Counted from the stretch's first letter, positions 44,777 through 53,808 are shown. The stretch is DNA of 64,000 bases from Enterococcus termitis (GCF_001730305.1 NZ_MIJY01000044.1:186001-250000), one strand, 5' to 3'. Notes: generated by a model not told the origin, from the letters alone. A program made the numbers and translations.

Positions 44777-45808
44777 ATGCTTAGTACAGAAGATTTTGAT
44801 TTTGAATTACCGGAAGAACTGATTGCTCAAACACCATTAAAAGACCGAACAAGTTCACGTCTTTTAGTTTTAAATCGTGAAACTGAAGAAATGGAAGATA
44901 AACACTTTCATGATATTGTAGATGAATTACAGGCTGGAGACGCGTTGGTCATGAATGATACTCGAGTGCTACCAGCACGTTTATATGGAGAAAAACCTGA
45001 TACTGGCGGTCATTTAGAGGTGCTTCTTTTGACCAACACAGAAGGAGATACTTGGGAAACACTAATAAAACCAGCTAAAAGAGCCAAAGTAGGCACGCAC
45101 ATTCATTTTGGTGACGGTCGATTGACCGCGACCGTCGTAGAAGAATTGGATCATGGCGGACGAATTGTGACGTTTGATTATGATGGGATTTTTTTGGAAA
45201 TCCTAGAATCACTGGGAGAAATGCCGTTGCCACCGTACATCAAAGAACGTTTGGAAGATCCTGAACGTTACCAAACTGTGTACGCTAAAGAAAATGGCTC
45301 TGCGGCAGCTCCTACGGCTGGTTTGCACTTCACGCAAGAGTTACTTGATAAAATCCAAGAAAAAGGTGTGAAGCTAGTCTATTTGACGTTACACGTAGGT
45401 TTAGGTACATTCCGTCCTGTTAGTGTGGATAATATCGCTGAACATGAAATGCATAGTGAATTTTACCGTCTAACAGAAGCTGCCGCAGAACAGTTAAATG
45501 AGGTTCGTAAGCAAGGAGGCAAAATCGTCGCTGTTGGAACAACATCTATCCGTACATTGGAAACGATTGGTACAAAATTTGATGGTCAAATCAAAGCTGA
45601 TAGTGGTTGGACAGATATTTTTATTACTCCTGGCTACGAATTTAAAGTCGTACAGGCTTTTTCAACAAATTTTCATTTACCTAAGTCAACCTTAGTAATG
45701 TTGGTTAGCGCTTTTGCTGGTCGAAATTTGACATTAGCAGCGTATCAGCACGCCATTGACGAACATTACCGATTTTTTAGTTTCGGTGACGCGATGTTTG
45801 TAAAATAA
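44777..45808 (+). CDS. queA: tRNA preQ1(34) S-adenosylmethionine ribosyltransferase-isomerase
   Basis: This 343-residue enzyme makes epoxyqueuosine in tRNA from preQ1 and SAM. The start is ATG 44777 ([21 protein letters not shown]), the family N-terminus; GTG 44768 is rejected. Motifs include [49 protein letters not shown] and HFHLPKST-like [16 protein letters not shown]. The later-step enzyme QueH is encoded 14 kb downstream in the same window. tgt is not adjacent. Confidence 0.96.
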   Translation: MLSTEDFDFELPEELIAQTPLKDRTSSRLLVLNRETEEMEDKHFHDIVDELQAGDALVMNDTRVLPARLYGEKPDTGGHLEVLLLTNTEGDTWETLIKPAKRAKVGTHIHFGDGRLTATVVEELDHGGRIVTFDYDGIFLEILESLGEMPLPPYIKERLEDPERYQTVYAKENGSAAAPTAGLHFTQELLDKIQEKGVKLVYLTLHVGLGTFRPVSVDNIAEHEMHSEFYRLTEAAAEQLNEVRKQGGKIVAVGTTSIRTLETIGTKFDGQIKADSGWTDIFITPGYEFKVVQAFSTNFHLPKSTLVMLVSAFAGRNLTLAAYQHAIDEHYRFFSFGDAMFVK

Positions 45809-45822
45809 TCAATCAAAAAAAT

Positions 45823-45875
45823 AAAAACGCATTAGCTGCTTCCCCTAATTAGGTTGGCAGTCAATGCGTTTTTTT
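45823..45875. terminator. Bidirectional terminator between queA and the Spx paralogue
   Basis: AAAAACGCATT pairs with AATGCGTTTTT; both strands then show T runs, fitting the convergent genes on each side. Confidence 0.85.
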
Positions 45876-45894
45876 GGATTCGAGGTAGTAACAG

Positions 45895-46293
45895 TTATAA
45901 GCCGCTTAATAATAAGGTTTGAGATAACTCTCTTTTACGGACGGATCTTGGTAGGAAGCAACGAATTTCATCTTCATTGAATCCGATTTGTAGTCTTTTT
46001 TCATCGATCATAATTGGACGACGTAATAGTCCAGGATTATCTTTTACAAGTTCTAAAAGTTCGTGTAAAGGCAATTCATTGATATCTATAGCAAGTTTTT
46101 GGAAGATTTTAGAACGAATCGAGATAATATCTTCTGTTCCTTCTTCGGTAAGAATTAATATATTTTTTAGTTCATCAAGTGTAATAGGTGTAGTGCCAAA
46201 GTTTTTTTCTTCAAATGGAATCTCATGGTCAACCAGCCACTTTCTCGCTTTTCTACATGATGTACAGCTATTTGTCGTATAGAGTTTTAACAT
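45895..46293 (-). CDS. Spx/ArsC-family regulator (Spx paralogue)
   Basis: The start at 46293 (MLKLYTTNSCTSCRKARKWL) gives 132 residues, the size of Spx; longer in-frame starts are less likely. The redox switch CTSC (residues 10-13) is present, as are TEDIISIRSKIFQKL, LLRRPIMID and FNEDEIRCFLPRS. Spx binds the RNA polymerase alpha C-terminal domain and activates thiol-stress genes when the CxxC is oxidised. The C-terminal tail (RKRELSQTLLLSGL) differs from the canonical Spx, so this is probably a second copy. Confidence 0.88.
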   Translation of the reverse strand: MLKLYTTNSCTSCRKARKWLVDHEIPFEEKNFGTTPITLDELKNILILTEEGTEDIISIRSKIFQKLAIDINELPLHELLELVKDNPGLLRRPIMIDEKRLQIGFNEDEIRCFLPRSVRKRELSQTLLLSGL

Positions 46294-46665
46294 AAATTTC
46301 ATATCCTTTCGAAAATATTGGTACATACCTCTTAACAACTATAATATACGAAAAGTAAAAAATTAACAAAACAAATGCTTTCGAAAAGGTGGCTTATTTC
46401 TATTAAAAGAGAGAAATAAATACATTTTTTATTTTTTTGTTATTCTTTTGTCGAAATCAGGCTATTTTATAGGTTATCTTGATATAGAAGCATGTTATCT
46501 AAATATATACATTTTATTAAGAATGTTAGTGAATAAAATGAGAATAAAATTACTTATTTTACATGAGGCAGAAAGAAAACACCGAAAAAATAAAATGGAC
46601 ATAGTATTTTAACTATTTTTTTATTATTATTAAGGATAAGGGGTTTTAAAAAAGGAGAGGAAATC
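46294..46665 (+). other. AT-rich lanM upstream region
   Basis: No gene is supported in this 372-base gap. It is strongly AT-rich, contains the Spx promoter region on the minus side, and ends with the lanM ribosome binding site (aaaggagagg). A TGGACA at 46596-46601 could be a -35, but the best -10 (TATTAT) is spaced about 20 bases away, so no promoter is called. Confidence 0.4.
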
Positions 46666-49569
46666 ATGATAGAAGAGTTGACTTATAGTTATGCGGCAAC
46701 AAGTTCAGAACGAATCCAAAGCTGGCGTAGTTTACAACTAGGTGAAGAAGAGTGTCAACGTGCATTAACTAAATGGCAAGCGCGAAAAAGTTTACTGAAA
46801 CCGCTTGATTTTAAAAGAATGCTAGAACAAAGTTCTTACGATGAACGTACGTTTAGCCGGGCGCTGGTCTCATTTACTGAAGAGCGGGCAAACGTATTAT
46901 TACCGCTGATCGAAAAGAGTCAATGGTTTCAATTACACCAAGAGATTTTTAGAGAAGAAATTCAGATTTGTGAGTTTAGTTTAAAAGCTGCCTTGCGCTT
47001 CCATTTGGCTTTTTATGAAAAACAGATTCGAAAGTTTAGTCAATCATTTTCTAAGATTCAACTACCAGAACAAGTAATTGCTCATTTAGTCGACCAGTTG
47101 GCAGAGGAACTCTTCTTTATTGCACAAAAAACACTTGCTTGGGATGTTCATCAAATGATTGAAGAGTATCAGCTCCAGAGTGAATCAAAAGAAACGGAGT
47201 TTACCCGCTACATCGAAGAATTTCTTGGAGATAAAAAGAGAACCTTCCTCTTTTTCGCAGAATATCCGACCTTGGCTAGAGTATTAGCGACCAGACTGAC
47301 CTTTGCTTGTGAAGTCATCGAAGAATTTCTTACAGCTATAAATGACTCAACAGAGCTTTTGTCAGAAACTTTCGCTATTAAAGCACCTTTCCAATTAGAT
47401 CACATAGAACTGGGACAAGGTGATAGCCATGATCGAGGCAAAACAGTGATTCAGTTTCAAATACAAGAAACACCTCTGATTTTTAAATTTAAGGATTTGA
47501 CCATAGGTGAACGATTTAATGAGCTATTAACTTATATTGAAACCCTAAGCTCGGCTCCTCCTTTTTATAAAATAAAAAGGGTGCTCCAATCCGGATTTAC
47601 TATTGAAGAAAAAGTAACCTATCAAGAATGCTTCAAAGAACATGAGGTGAGTGATTTTTATCACCAGTATGGTCAGCTTTTAGCTATTACTTATTGGTTA
47701 GGCGCAACGGATCTACACATGGAAAATCTGATCGCTCACGGTTGTCACCCCGTTCTGATTGACGTAGAGACACTTATTCGACCGGATATCTTAAGCTCGA
47801 CTAAAAAAGATTCTCGGCAACGTAGAATAGAAAAAAATTCAGTGCTTGTTACTGGGTTGATCCCGCAGCGAGAGCAGTGGAAACGGGAACTGGATTTAGA
47901 TGCCTTATCTGGGACAAAACAGAAACTTCCTCAAAAAGTACGAAGGTTGCAAGAGGCTCATTCAAGTAACATTGGCTTTCGTTTAGAAGAAGCGTACATG
48001 GAGGCAGCTCAAAATATTCCTCGTTTTAATGGACAAGATGTTGATTATCACAAGTACAGTCAGGTGATTCAACGGGCTTTTAAAGAGATGAATACTCTTT
48101 TACTAGAAAATAAGGCGGTCTTTATTGCCAAAGTTAAAGAATTATTCCAAGAAACAAGAATTCGTTTAATTTACAGAGATACTCAAGATTATGGGAATTT
48201 ATTGAATTTTACACTGCATACTGATTGCATGTCTAATTATATTGAACGGGAAAAAATCATTGAAAATGTATGGGCAAGTAAAGTAGTTCCACCCCAGCTC
48301 AAGTCGGTAGAGGTACAGAATCTGCTCGTTCATGATGTTCCTTTATTTACCGCAAATACATCTTCCACTAGTGTTTATGCGGATGGTCAAGAATTTCAAC
48401 AAGTGTTAAACATCTCGCCGTTAGAACACACACTTACACATATGGAAAAGATAACTGAAAAAACGAGTCATTTTTCTTATCTTTTACTGAAAGAAAGCTT
48501 AGAGACACTAGACTATACTTTGCAGGAAATAACAATCTCAGAAAAAAATTCAGAGATTCAGTCACCACTGCTACGTAAAGCCGCTAATATTGGCGATAAA
48601 ATCATTGGTAATCTAGTAGTAGATCTCAAAGAACAAACAATTGACTGGTTGTCTGTTTTGCCGGAGCAAGGCAATAAAGTTGGGGTAACTTATCCAACGA
48701 CTAATCTTTACGAAGGGAGTGCTGGACTGTATTTATATTTTGTCTACTTACATCATTATGTCCCTAAAGATGAGTATCAAATGGTCATTACGCTTTTAGA
48801 AAAGGAAGTTTTTCTTTCCGAAGACTCAAAAGAGGATTATGAAAGTGCCTTTTTCGCTGAAGGAATGCGTCTTACAACAGCATTTTATGTCAATCGATTG
48901 CTTAAGGATAAGAAGCATCGAGTCTATTTAGAAAAAAGTTTGGACGTTCTATATCAAAAGCCGCTTACTCAAACGGAGCAAGTGAATGATTGGATTTATG
49001 GAAGAAGTAGTTTGCTTGCTGTAGTAGCAGCGATTTTCACTGAATATCGGTTGCCCATTGCAAAAAAAATACTTGCAAGATACATTGATTCGATTGAGTG
49101 TCAAGAGATGGCCAACAATAGTTTTGCTCATGGGTATGGAGGGATTTTATACGGACTACACCAAGCAAATCAAGTGCTGCAAAGCAACAGAAGTGAAGCT
49201 CTTTTTCAATGGTATCAAGAACAATTCAAAGAAAATCTAGCAATAGAAGAAAGTCTAAATGATTCATGGTGCCGTGGTACATCGGGAATCAAGTACCTAT
49301 GTGATGTACTCCATATTGATTTTCCAAAAAAACAAAGAAAAGTGACGCAAGAAGTCACTGATGATTGCCTCTGCCATGGAACTTGCGGACGTTTAGATTA
49401 TTATGTAGATGATAATTTTTTGGCAAGGAACAACTACTTTTTAAAAGCTGATCAGGAAAATTGTCCACTGGGGCTTTTTTGTGGGCTTTCAGGCATAGGT
49501 TATCAATTACTGCGGGCATTTGATCCGGAAAAAGTTCCATCTATTCAATTTTTTGGCAAAACAATCTGA
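46666..49569 (+). CDS. lanM: Class II lanthipeptide synthetase LanM
   Basis: This 967-residue bifunctional enzyme dehydrates Ser/Thr of a precursor peptide and forms thioether rings. The N-terminal DUF4135 lipid-kinase-like dehydratase domain (about residues 60-600) carries ATDLHMENLI and PVLIDVETLIRP, the active-site and phosphate-transfer residues. The C-terminal LanC-like cyclase (about residues 660-967) has YEGSAGLYLYFVYL, AHGYGGILYGL and the zinc ligands in SWCRGTSGI and CLCHGTCG. The length is typical and all key motifs appear intact. A candidate precursor gene lies 71 bases downstream. No LanT, LanP or immunity ABC genes are visible. Confidence 0.95.
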   Translation: MIEELTYSYAATSSERIQSWRSLQLGEEECQRALTKWQARKSLLKPLDFKRMLEQSSYDERTFSRALVSFTEERANVLLPLIEKSQWFQLHQEIFREEIQICEFSLKAALRFHLAFYEKQIRKFSQSFSKIQLPEQVIAHLVDQLAEELFFIAQKTLAWDVHQMIEEYQLQSESKETEFTRYIEEFLGDKKRTFLFFAEYPTLARVLATRLTFACEVIEEFLTAINDSTELLSETFAIKAPFQLDHIELGQGDSHDRGKTVIQFQIQETPLIFKFKDLTIGERFNELLTYIETLSSAPPFYKIKRVLQSGFTIEEKVTYQECFKEHEVSDFYHQYGQLLAITYWLGATDLHMENLIAHGCHPVLIDVETLIRPDILSSTKKDSRQRRIEKNSVLVTGLIPQREQWKRELDLDALSGTKQKLPQKVRRLQEAHSSNIGFRLEEAYMEAAQNIPRFNGQDVDYHKYSQVIQRAFKEMNTLLLENKAVFIAKVKELFQETRIRLIYRDTQDYGNLLNFTLHTDCMSNYIEREKIIENVWASKVVPPQLKSVEVQNLLVHDVPLFTANTSSTSVYADGQEFQQVLNISPLEHTLTHMEKITEKTSHFSYLLLKESLETLDYTLQEITISEKNSEIQSPLLRKAANIGDKIIGNLVVDLKEQTIDWLSVLPEQGNKVGVTYPTTNLYEGSAGLYLYFVYLHHYVPKDEYQMVITLLEKEVFLSEDSKEDYESAFFAEGMRLTTAFYVNRLLKDKKHRVYLEKSLDVLYQKPLTQTEQVNDWIYGRSSLLAVVAAIFTEYRLPIAKKILARYIDSIECQEMANNSFAHGYGGILYGLHQANQVLQSNRSEALFQWYQEQFKENLAIEESLNDSWCRGTSGIKYLCDVLHIDFPKKQRKVTQEVTDDCLCHGTCGRLDYYVDDNFLARNNYFLKADQENCPLGLFCGLSGIGYQLLRAFDPEKVPSIQFFGKTI

Positions 49570-49578
49570 AAAAAGAAC

Positions 49579-49607
49579 TTTACTTATTATGAAGAACGTC
49601 TTATAAT
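49579..49607 (+). promoter_or_regulatory. Promoter of the lanthipeptide precursor gene
   Basis: TTTACT (49579-49584) and a consensus TATAAT (49602-49607) are separated by exactly 17 bases, between the lanM stop and the precursor ATG. It would let the precursor be expressed independently of, and more strongly than, lanM. Confidence 0.7.
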
Positions 49608-49640
49608 CAAATTATTAAAGCAAGGGGGAGAAAAAATATT

Positions 49641-49814
49641 ATGAGAAAATTATCTATTGAAAAAATGGAAGCAGAAAAGAATGTAAAAAATGTGGATGCA
49701 GTTGTTGGTGCTTCGTTTGAAAGAAGTAAAAACTCAGAAGATACTATTGATCGTTCAGAAACGATTGTTGCAAATACTGTAGGTGGTTGGTCAAGATTAA
49801 TTTGCTGGCCGTAA
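49641..49814 (+). CDS. Candidate class II lanthipeptide precursor with an eight-residue core
   Basis: This 57-residue peptide gene follows a strong ribosome binding site (aagggggag) and lies directly after lanM. The charged helical leader (MRKLSIEKMEAEKN..., residues 1-49) ends in NTVGG, the double-glycine motif of class II leaders. The core would be WSRLICWP, with Ser51 and Cys55 able to form one lanthionine with three intervening residues. A second possible cleavage after VVGA (residues 21-24) would give a 33-residue core containing the same single Cys. It has its own promoter and a perfect terminator. The role (antimicrobial or signalling) is unknown. Confidence 0.8.
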   Translation: MRKLSIEKMEAEKNVKNVDAVVGASFERSKNSEDTIDRSETIVANTVGGWSRLICWP

Positions 49815-49822
49815 AATTTTAC

Positions 49823-49855
49823 AAAAAAAAAGCTAACTTCGGTTAGCTTTTTTTT
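49823..49855 (+). terminator. Strong terminator after the precursor gene
   Basis: AAAAAAAAGCTAAC pairs with GTTAGCTTTTTTTT around a TTCG tetraloop. It is symmetric and could also serve the minus-strand genes beyond. Confidence 0.93.
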
Positions 49856-49928
49856 AAATTGATTTTTTCAAAACCATAATACCAATGGCTTCGGTAGTAG
49901 AAATGATCAATACCGAAAAGTTTAAAAT

Positions 49929-50186
49929 CTATGAGTATGCCAACTCGTTATAAGAAGCAACTTCATAGAATAAATTACTCAGTGAGAAAAGTATTATCAA
50001 AGTAATGATGAAAGAAATAAAGCTTGCTGTTGAAATTATTTTCTTTCCGCGCTCATCTTTTCCTTCTTTGCTGAAGAAAAAGTAAACAGAATACACGATA
50101 AATACAATAGACAATACAACTACTACTAGGCTAGACCAATGATTTACAGGCAAGTTATCAAAAAAAGATTTTAGTGATTCGATCAT
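49929..50186 (-). CDS. Small two-TM membrane protein paired with XRE regulator
   Basis: This 85-residue protein has two membrane segments (residues about 18-36 and 53-75) separated by a basic loop (SKEGKDERGKK). It lies 19 bases after the XRE gene and is probably cotranscribed. XRE plus small membrane-protein pairs of this type are common in lactic acid bacteria and their function is not defined. Proximity to the lanthipeptide genes raises the possibility of an immunity or regulatory role, but there is no direct evidence. Confidence 0.75.
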   Translation of the reverse strand: MIESLKSFFDNLPVNHWSSLVVVVLSIVFIVYSVYFFFSKEGKDERGKKIISTASFISFIITLIILFSLSNLFYEVASYNELAYS

Positions 50187-50205
50187 AATTTATCCTTTCC
50201 TTCCG

Positions 50206-50475
50206 TTAGTCGGTTGCGTTACTTGTTTGCTCGTCTTCTGTTAGTTTTTTGAACGTGAAGATTTGTTCAATCGGCACTTCAAAAACATCGGCTATGTCGT
50301 GAGCTAATAAAAGGGAAGGATTGTACCTATTTCTTTCTAGTTGAATGATAGTTTGTCTAGATACTCCAACTTTATCAGCAAGTTCCTGTTGGGTCATGCG
50401 TTTCATAGCTCTGTAGACGTGAATGGAACTCTCAAAGGATGAGTTCTTCTTTTTTGGCAATGCAAATCCCTCCAA
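50206..50475 (-). CDS. XRE-family helix-turn-helix regulator
   Basis: This 89-residue protein has a full HTH_3 domain (residues about 20-75): VYRAMKRMTQQELADKVGVS, RQTIIQLERNRYNPSLLLA and HDIADVFEVPIEQIFTF. It begins with a basic stretch and has an acidic tail. The gene is convergent with the lanthipeptide precursor gene. It may regulate itself and its membrane partner. The ribosome binding site (ggaggg) supports the start, which reads MEGFALPKKKN. Confidence 0.9.
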   Translation of the reverse strand: MEGFALPKKKNSSFESSIHVYRAMKRMTQQELADKVGVSRQTIIQLERNRYNPSLLLAHDIADVFEVPIEQIFTFKKLTEDEQTSNATD

Positions 50476-51153
50476 TAGTCTAATTTATGTATCAAATAAA
50501 AAGCGCATAGTCACTATACCATATCTTACTTTCACTTACAAATATCTTGCAAAGAAAAAAGCCAAGCTTCTCGAGGAGCTTGGCCGTTGTTTCTGGAAGG
50601 AATCAGCGTATTGAATGATGTTTTTTTTACTTTTAGATATACATGCAAAGTAAATAGTTGAATTTCTTGTTCATAAACCAAATGTTGTCTTCATTACATT
50701 TTCTACATTTCTTTAAAAAACTTTTTTTAATCAAACTATCTTTATATGCATATTTTAATAAAATGTGAGTGAAACGTTGTTACTTTTACGCATATTCACT
50801 ATTTGTAAAGATGTTTTTATGATTTTTTTTTACTCTGCACATACAGTTTTGTGAAAGGTGAATCTTGTTCTGCTAACAATTTTGTGTTTACTCATTTCAT
50901 GCTTCGAGAAATTCTTCAATACAGCTGATGTATCCTCCTTCCTTCTATAATTATAGTAACATAAAAAGTAAGCGTTTTCAATATAAAAGCACTTTTTTTA
51001 TGCGATTTTTAGAAATAGTTCCTAATGATTAGAAGAATCTCAGAAAGAAAAATGAAAAATTAGCCATATTTATTGAAGTTCAAAAAAAAAACATGGTATA
51101 GTGGATATAGCTACTATATTAATAGAAGGAAAAATTAAGAATGGGGGGATAGG
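50476..51153. other. Gene-poor gap with a candidate minus-strand transcript
   Basis: The gap is very AT-rich. On the minus strand a TATAAT (50955-50950) is followed by a perfect AGGAGG (50939-50934), and a 29-codon frame from TTG 50919 to 50830 reads MKNFSKHEMSKHKIVS and onward. However, the ribosome binding site is 14 bases from that TTG, too far for a confident gene. A minus-oriented terminator (GCCAAGCT with AGCTTGGC, 50561-50584, then TTTTTT) closes the unit. I see nothing else besides the P-type ATPase upstream region. Confidence 0.4.
50553..50585 (-). terminator. Minus-strand terminator upstream of the XRE gene
   Basis: On the minus strand GGCCAAGCT pairs with AGCTTGGC, followed by TTTTTTCTTT. 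It would end a transcript starting near 50945 and insulate the XRE gene. Confidence 0.8.
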
Positions 51154-53808
51154 ATGGAAGCTTATAAACAACCTATCGAAACAACTATTAACGAGGTAAA
51201 TACAAATAGAGAACAAGGACTGACCGAACAAGAAGCAAAAAAACGACTCTCAGAACATGGAGCCAACACGTTTCAGGAAACAAAGAAAGATTCAGTATTA
51301 AAAAAATTTTTTCATAGCTTGTCTGATTTTACAACAATCATTTTATTAGTCGCTGCTGCGATTTCATTTTACACAGCAATTGCTACAGAACATGGCGATT
51401 ACTTTGAAAGTGTTTTGATTATTGCTATCGTAGTCATTAACGCGGTATTGGCGATTGTTCAAGAAGGTAATGCAGAAAAATCATTATCCGCGCTTCAAGA
51501 TATGAATAAGCAAAGTAGTTCCGTTCTAAGAGATGGAAAAGTAGAAACGATCGATGCGGAAGAGGTTGTTGTCGGAGATATCCTTGTTTTAGAGACAGGA
51601 TCAATGATCACAGCCGATGCTCGATTGATTCAGAGTGCTCAGTTAAGGGTAGAAGAGTCTGCGCTAACTGGTGAAAGTGAACCTGTTGAAAAAGATTCAG
51701 AGTACATAGGAACAGGTGAAGCACCACTTGGTGACCAGCTGAATATGGTTTTCAAAGGCTGTACAGTTGCTAATGGTCGCGGACGAGCGGTTGTTACTGC
51801 AACAGGAATGCAAACTGAGATGGGAAAAATCGCTGGTTTATTGAATGATGATGTCACACAGCAAACACCATTACAAAAACGATTGAATCAATTAGGCAAA
51901 CGGATCAGTTTGATTGCTTTAGGGGCGGCAGCTTTAGTTTTTATTATAGGTGAATTACAAGGTGAGCCAATGTTGGAAATGTTTATGACAGCTGTCTCGT
52001 TAGCTGTAGCGGCGGTTCCAGAAACATTGATGGTGATCGTGACACTGACTTTAGCTTTTGGTGTGCAGAAAATGGCGAAGAAGCATGCGATCATTCGTCG
52101 TTTGCCGGCTGTTGAAACGTTAGGAACTGCTAATGTTATTTGTTCAGATAAAACTGGAACACTGACTCAAAATAAAATGCGTGTCAGACGTGTCTGGACA
52201 CGTGGGGACGAAGTGACAGATACTGAAGATGCGATGACAGATGAAGCAATGGAAGTTTTAAAAATGGCTGCTTTGTGTACAGATGTTATTGTAGATAAAG
52301 ACGGCGATGATTTAGTGATTCAAGGTAATCCTACAGAAGCAGCAATCGTTCGAGCTGTTGAAGAAAATTATCATACAAAAGCCGAACTAGAAGAAAAATA
52401 TCCAAGAATCGGTGAAATTCCTTTTGATTCAGATCGTAAAATGATGACAACCGTTCATAAAATGGGTAAAAAATACATTTCTGTTACCAAAGGTGCGTTT
52501 GATGTGTTGCTGACACGTTTTCGTTTTGGAGACTTGGATCAAGCAGCAGTTGTTAATGACCGTTTCGGAAAACGCGCTTTACGAGTGATTGCTGTCGGTT
52601 ATGCGATTTATGATGAAGAACCTTCTGAAATCACTTCAGAGGCCTTAGAGAAGAATTTAAGGCTATTAGGATTGATCGGGATGATCGATCCTCCGAGACC
52701 TGAGAGTAAAGGAGCAATCGCCAGAGCGAAAAAAGCGGGAATCAAAACAGTTATGATCACAGGAGACCATGTGGTGACAGCTGGGGCGATCGCAAAAGAA
52801 CTAGGCATTTTACGTGATAAGAGTGAAGCATTGACGGGATCAGAATTACAAAAGATGTCCGATGAAGAGCTTGATCAGCGAGTTAAATCGCTCTCTGTCT
52901 ATGCTAGGGTTACGCCGGAAGATAAGATTCGGATCGTCAAATCATGGCAACGAACAGGTGCTGTTGTAGCAATGACTGGAGATGGAGTCAACGATGCGCC
53001 GGCCTTAAAAGCAAGTGATGTTGGTTGTGCCATGGGAATCACAGGAACGGATGTAGCGCAAGGTGCTGCGGATATGATTTTAACAGATGACAATTTTGCT
53101 ACGATTGTTGATGCGGTAGCACAAGGACGTGCTGTTTATAGAAATATTCGTAAAGCAGTAAACTTTCTGCTTAGCTGTAATATTTCAGAAATTTTTATTG
53201 TATTGATCGCTATGCTTTTAGGCTGGGGAGCACCATTTACAGCAGTGCAGCTATTGTTTGTCAATGTTGTTGCTGATGGTTTGCCAGGCTTTGCTTTAGG
53301 AAAAGAGCCCGCAGAAAAAGGAATCATGGATGAAGCACCGATTCCTAGAAATGAAGGGATTTTTGCTCGCGGTTTATGGCAAAAAGTCGGAATCAATGCG
53401 TTTGTCTTTACGGTAATCACACTGTTTGGTTTTTACTTAGGGGCAAATGTCGATTCAGTATCTTATTTCTTTGATGCAAGTCATGAAGTAGGCCAAACAG
53501 TTGCTTTCTTGATTTTAGCTTATTCATCGATTTTACATGTGTTTAATGTACGCAGTACACAATCGATTTTTAGAGTAAAGCTTGCTTCGAATAAATCATT
53601 ATTTGAAATGGCAGTATTAGCTGTGATCATTACGACAGTTATTGCCTTATTGCCATTCACGCAAGACTTATTTGGGTTGGTACCTATCGGTATGAACCAT
53701 TGGCTTTTAGTTTTTGGTCTTTCGATCGTGCCGATTTTTGTGAATGAAATGATCAAGTTTCATTATTCGTCAGAAGATGAGGATGAGGAAGAATTCGATA
53801 ACGAGTAA
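51154..53808 (+). CDS. P-type cation-transporting ATPase (P2 type)
   Basis: This 884-residue P2-type ATPase has an N-terminal cation ATPase domain, the actuator motif LTGESEPVEK (about residue 170), phosphorylation site CSDKTGTLTQNK (about residues 328-339), nucleotide-binding KGAFD, and hinge TGDGVNDAPALK. Ten membrane segments are expected, and the tail is acidic (EDEDEEEFDNE). Relatives are PMR1/LMCA1-like Ca2+ or Ca/Mn pumps. The M4 ion-site motif is VPETLMVIV rather than the usual PEGLP, so the transported ion is uncertain. A Mn-type riboswitch lies downstream, before kup. Confidence 0.92.
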   Translation: MEAYKQPIETTINEVNTNREQGLTEQEAKKRLSEHGANTFQETKKDSVLKKFFHSLSDFTTIILLVAAAISFYTAIATEHGDYFESVLIIAIVVINAVLAIVQEGNAEKSLSALQDMNKQSSSVLRDGKVETIDAEEVVVGDILVLETGSMITADARLIQSAQLRVEESALTGESEPVEKDSEYIGTGEAPLGDQLNMVFKGCTVANGRGRAVVTATGMQTEMGKIAGLLNDDVTQQTPLQKRLNQLGKRISLIALGAAALVFIIGELQGEPMLEMFMTAVSLAVAAVPETLMVIVTLTLAFGVQKMAKKHAIIRRLPAVETLGTANVICSDKTGTLTQNKMRVRRVWTRGDEVTDTEDAMTDEAMEVLKMAALCTDVIVDKDGDDLVIQGNPTEAAIVRAVEENYHTKAELEEKYPRIGEIPFDSDRKMMTTVHKMGKKYISVTKGAFDVLLTRFRFGDLDQAAVVNDRFGKRALRVIAVGYAIYDEEPSEITSEALEKNLRLLGLIGMIDPPRPESKGAIARAKKAGIKTVMITGDHVVTAGAIAKELGILRDKSEALTGSELQKMSDEELDQRVKSLSVYARVTPEDKIRIVKSWQRTGAVVAMTGDGVNDAPALKASDVGCAMGITGTDVAQGAADMILTDDNFATIVDAVAQGRAVYRNIRKAVNFLLSCNISEIFIVLIAMLLGWGAPFTAVQLLFVNVVADGLPGFALGKEPAEKGIMDEAPIPRNEGIFARGLWQKVGINAFVFTVITLFGFYLGANVDSVSYFFDASHEVGQTVAFLILAYSSILHVFNVRSTQSIFRVKLASNKSLFEMAVLAVIITTVIALLPFTQDLFGLVPIGMNHWLLVFGLSIVPIFVNEMIKFHYSSEDEDEEEFDNE

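Noticed and set aside
46492-46536. Fourteen-codon ORF (MLSKYIHF...) upstream of lanM as an alternative precursor
   Set aside because: No ribosome binding site, no Cys and no leader or GG motif.
50830-50919. 29-codon minus-strand ORF as a called gene
   Set aside because: The AGGAGG is 14 bases from the TTG start and no ATG start is well placed; kept only as part of an orphan transcript.
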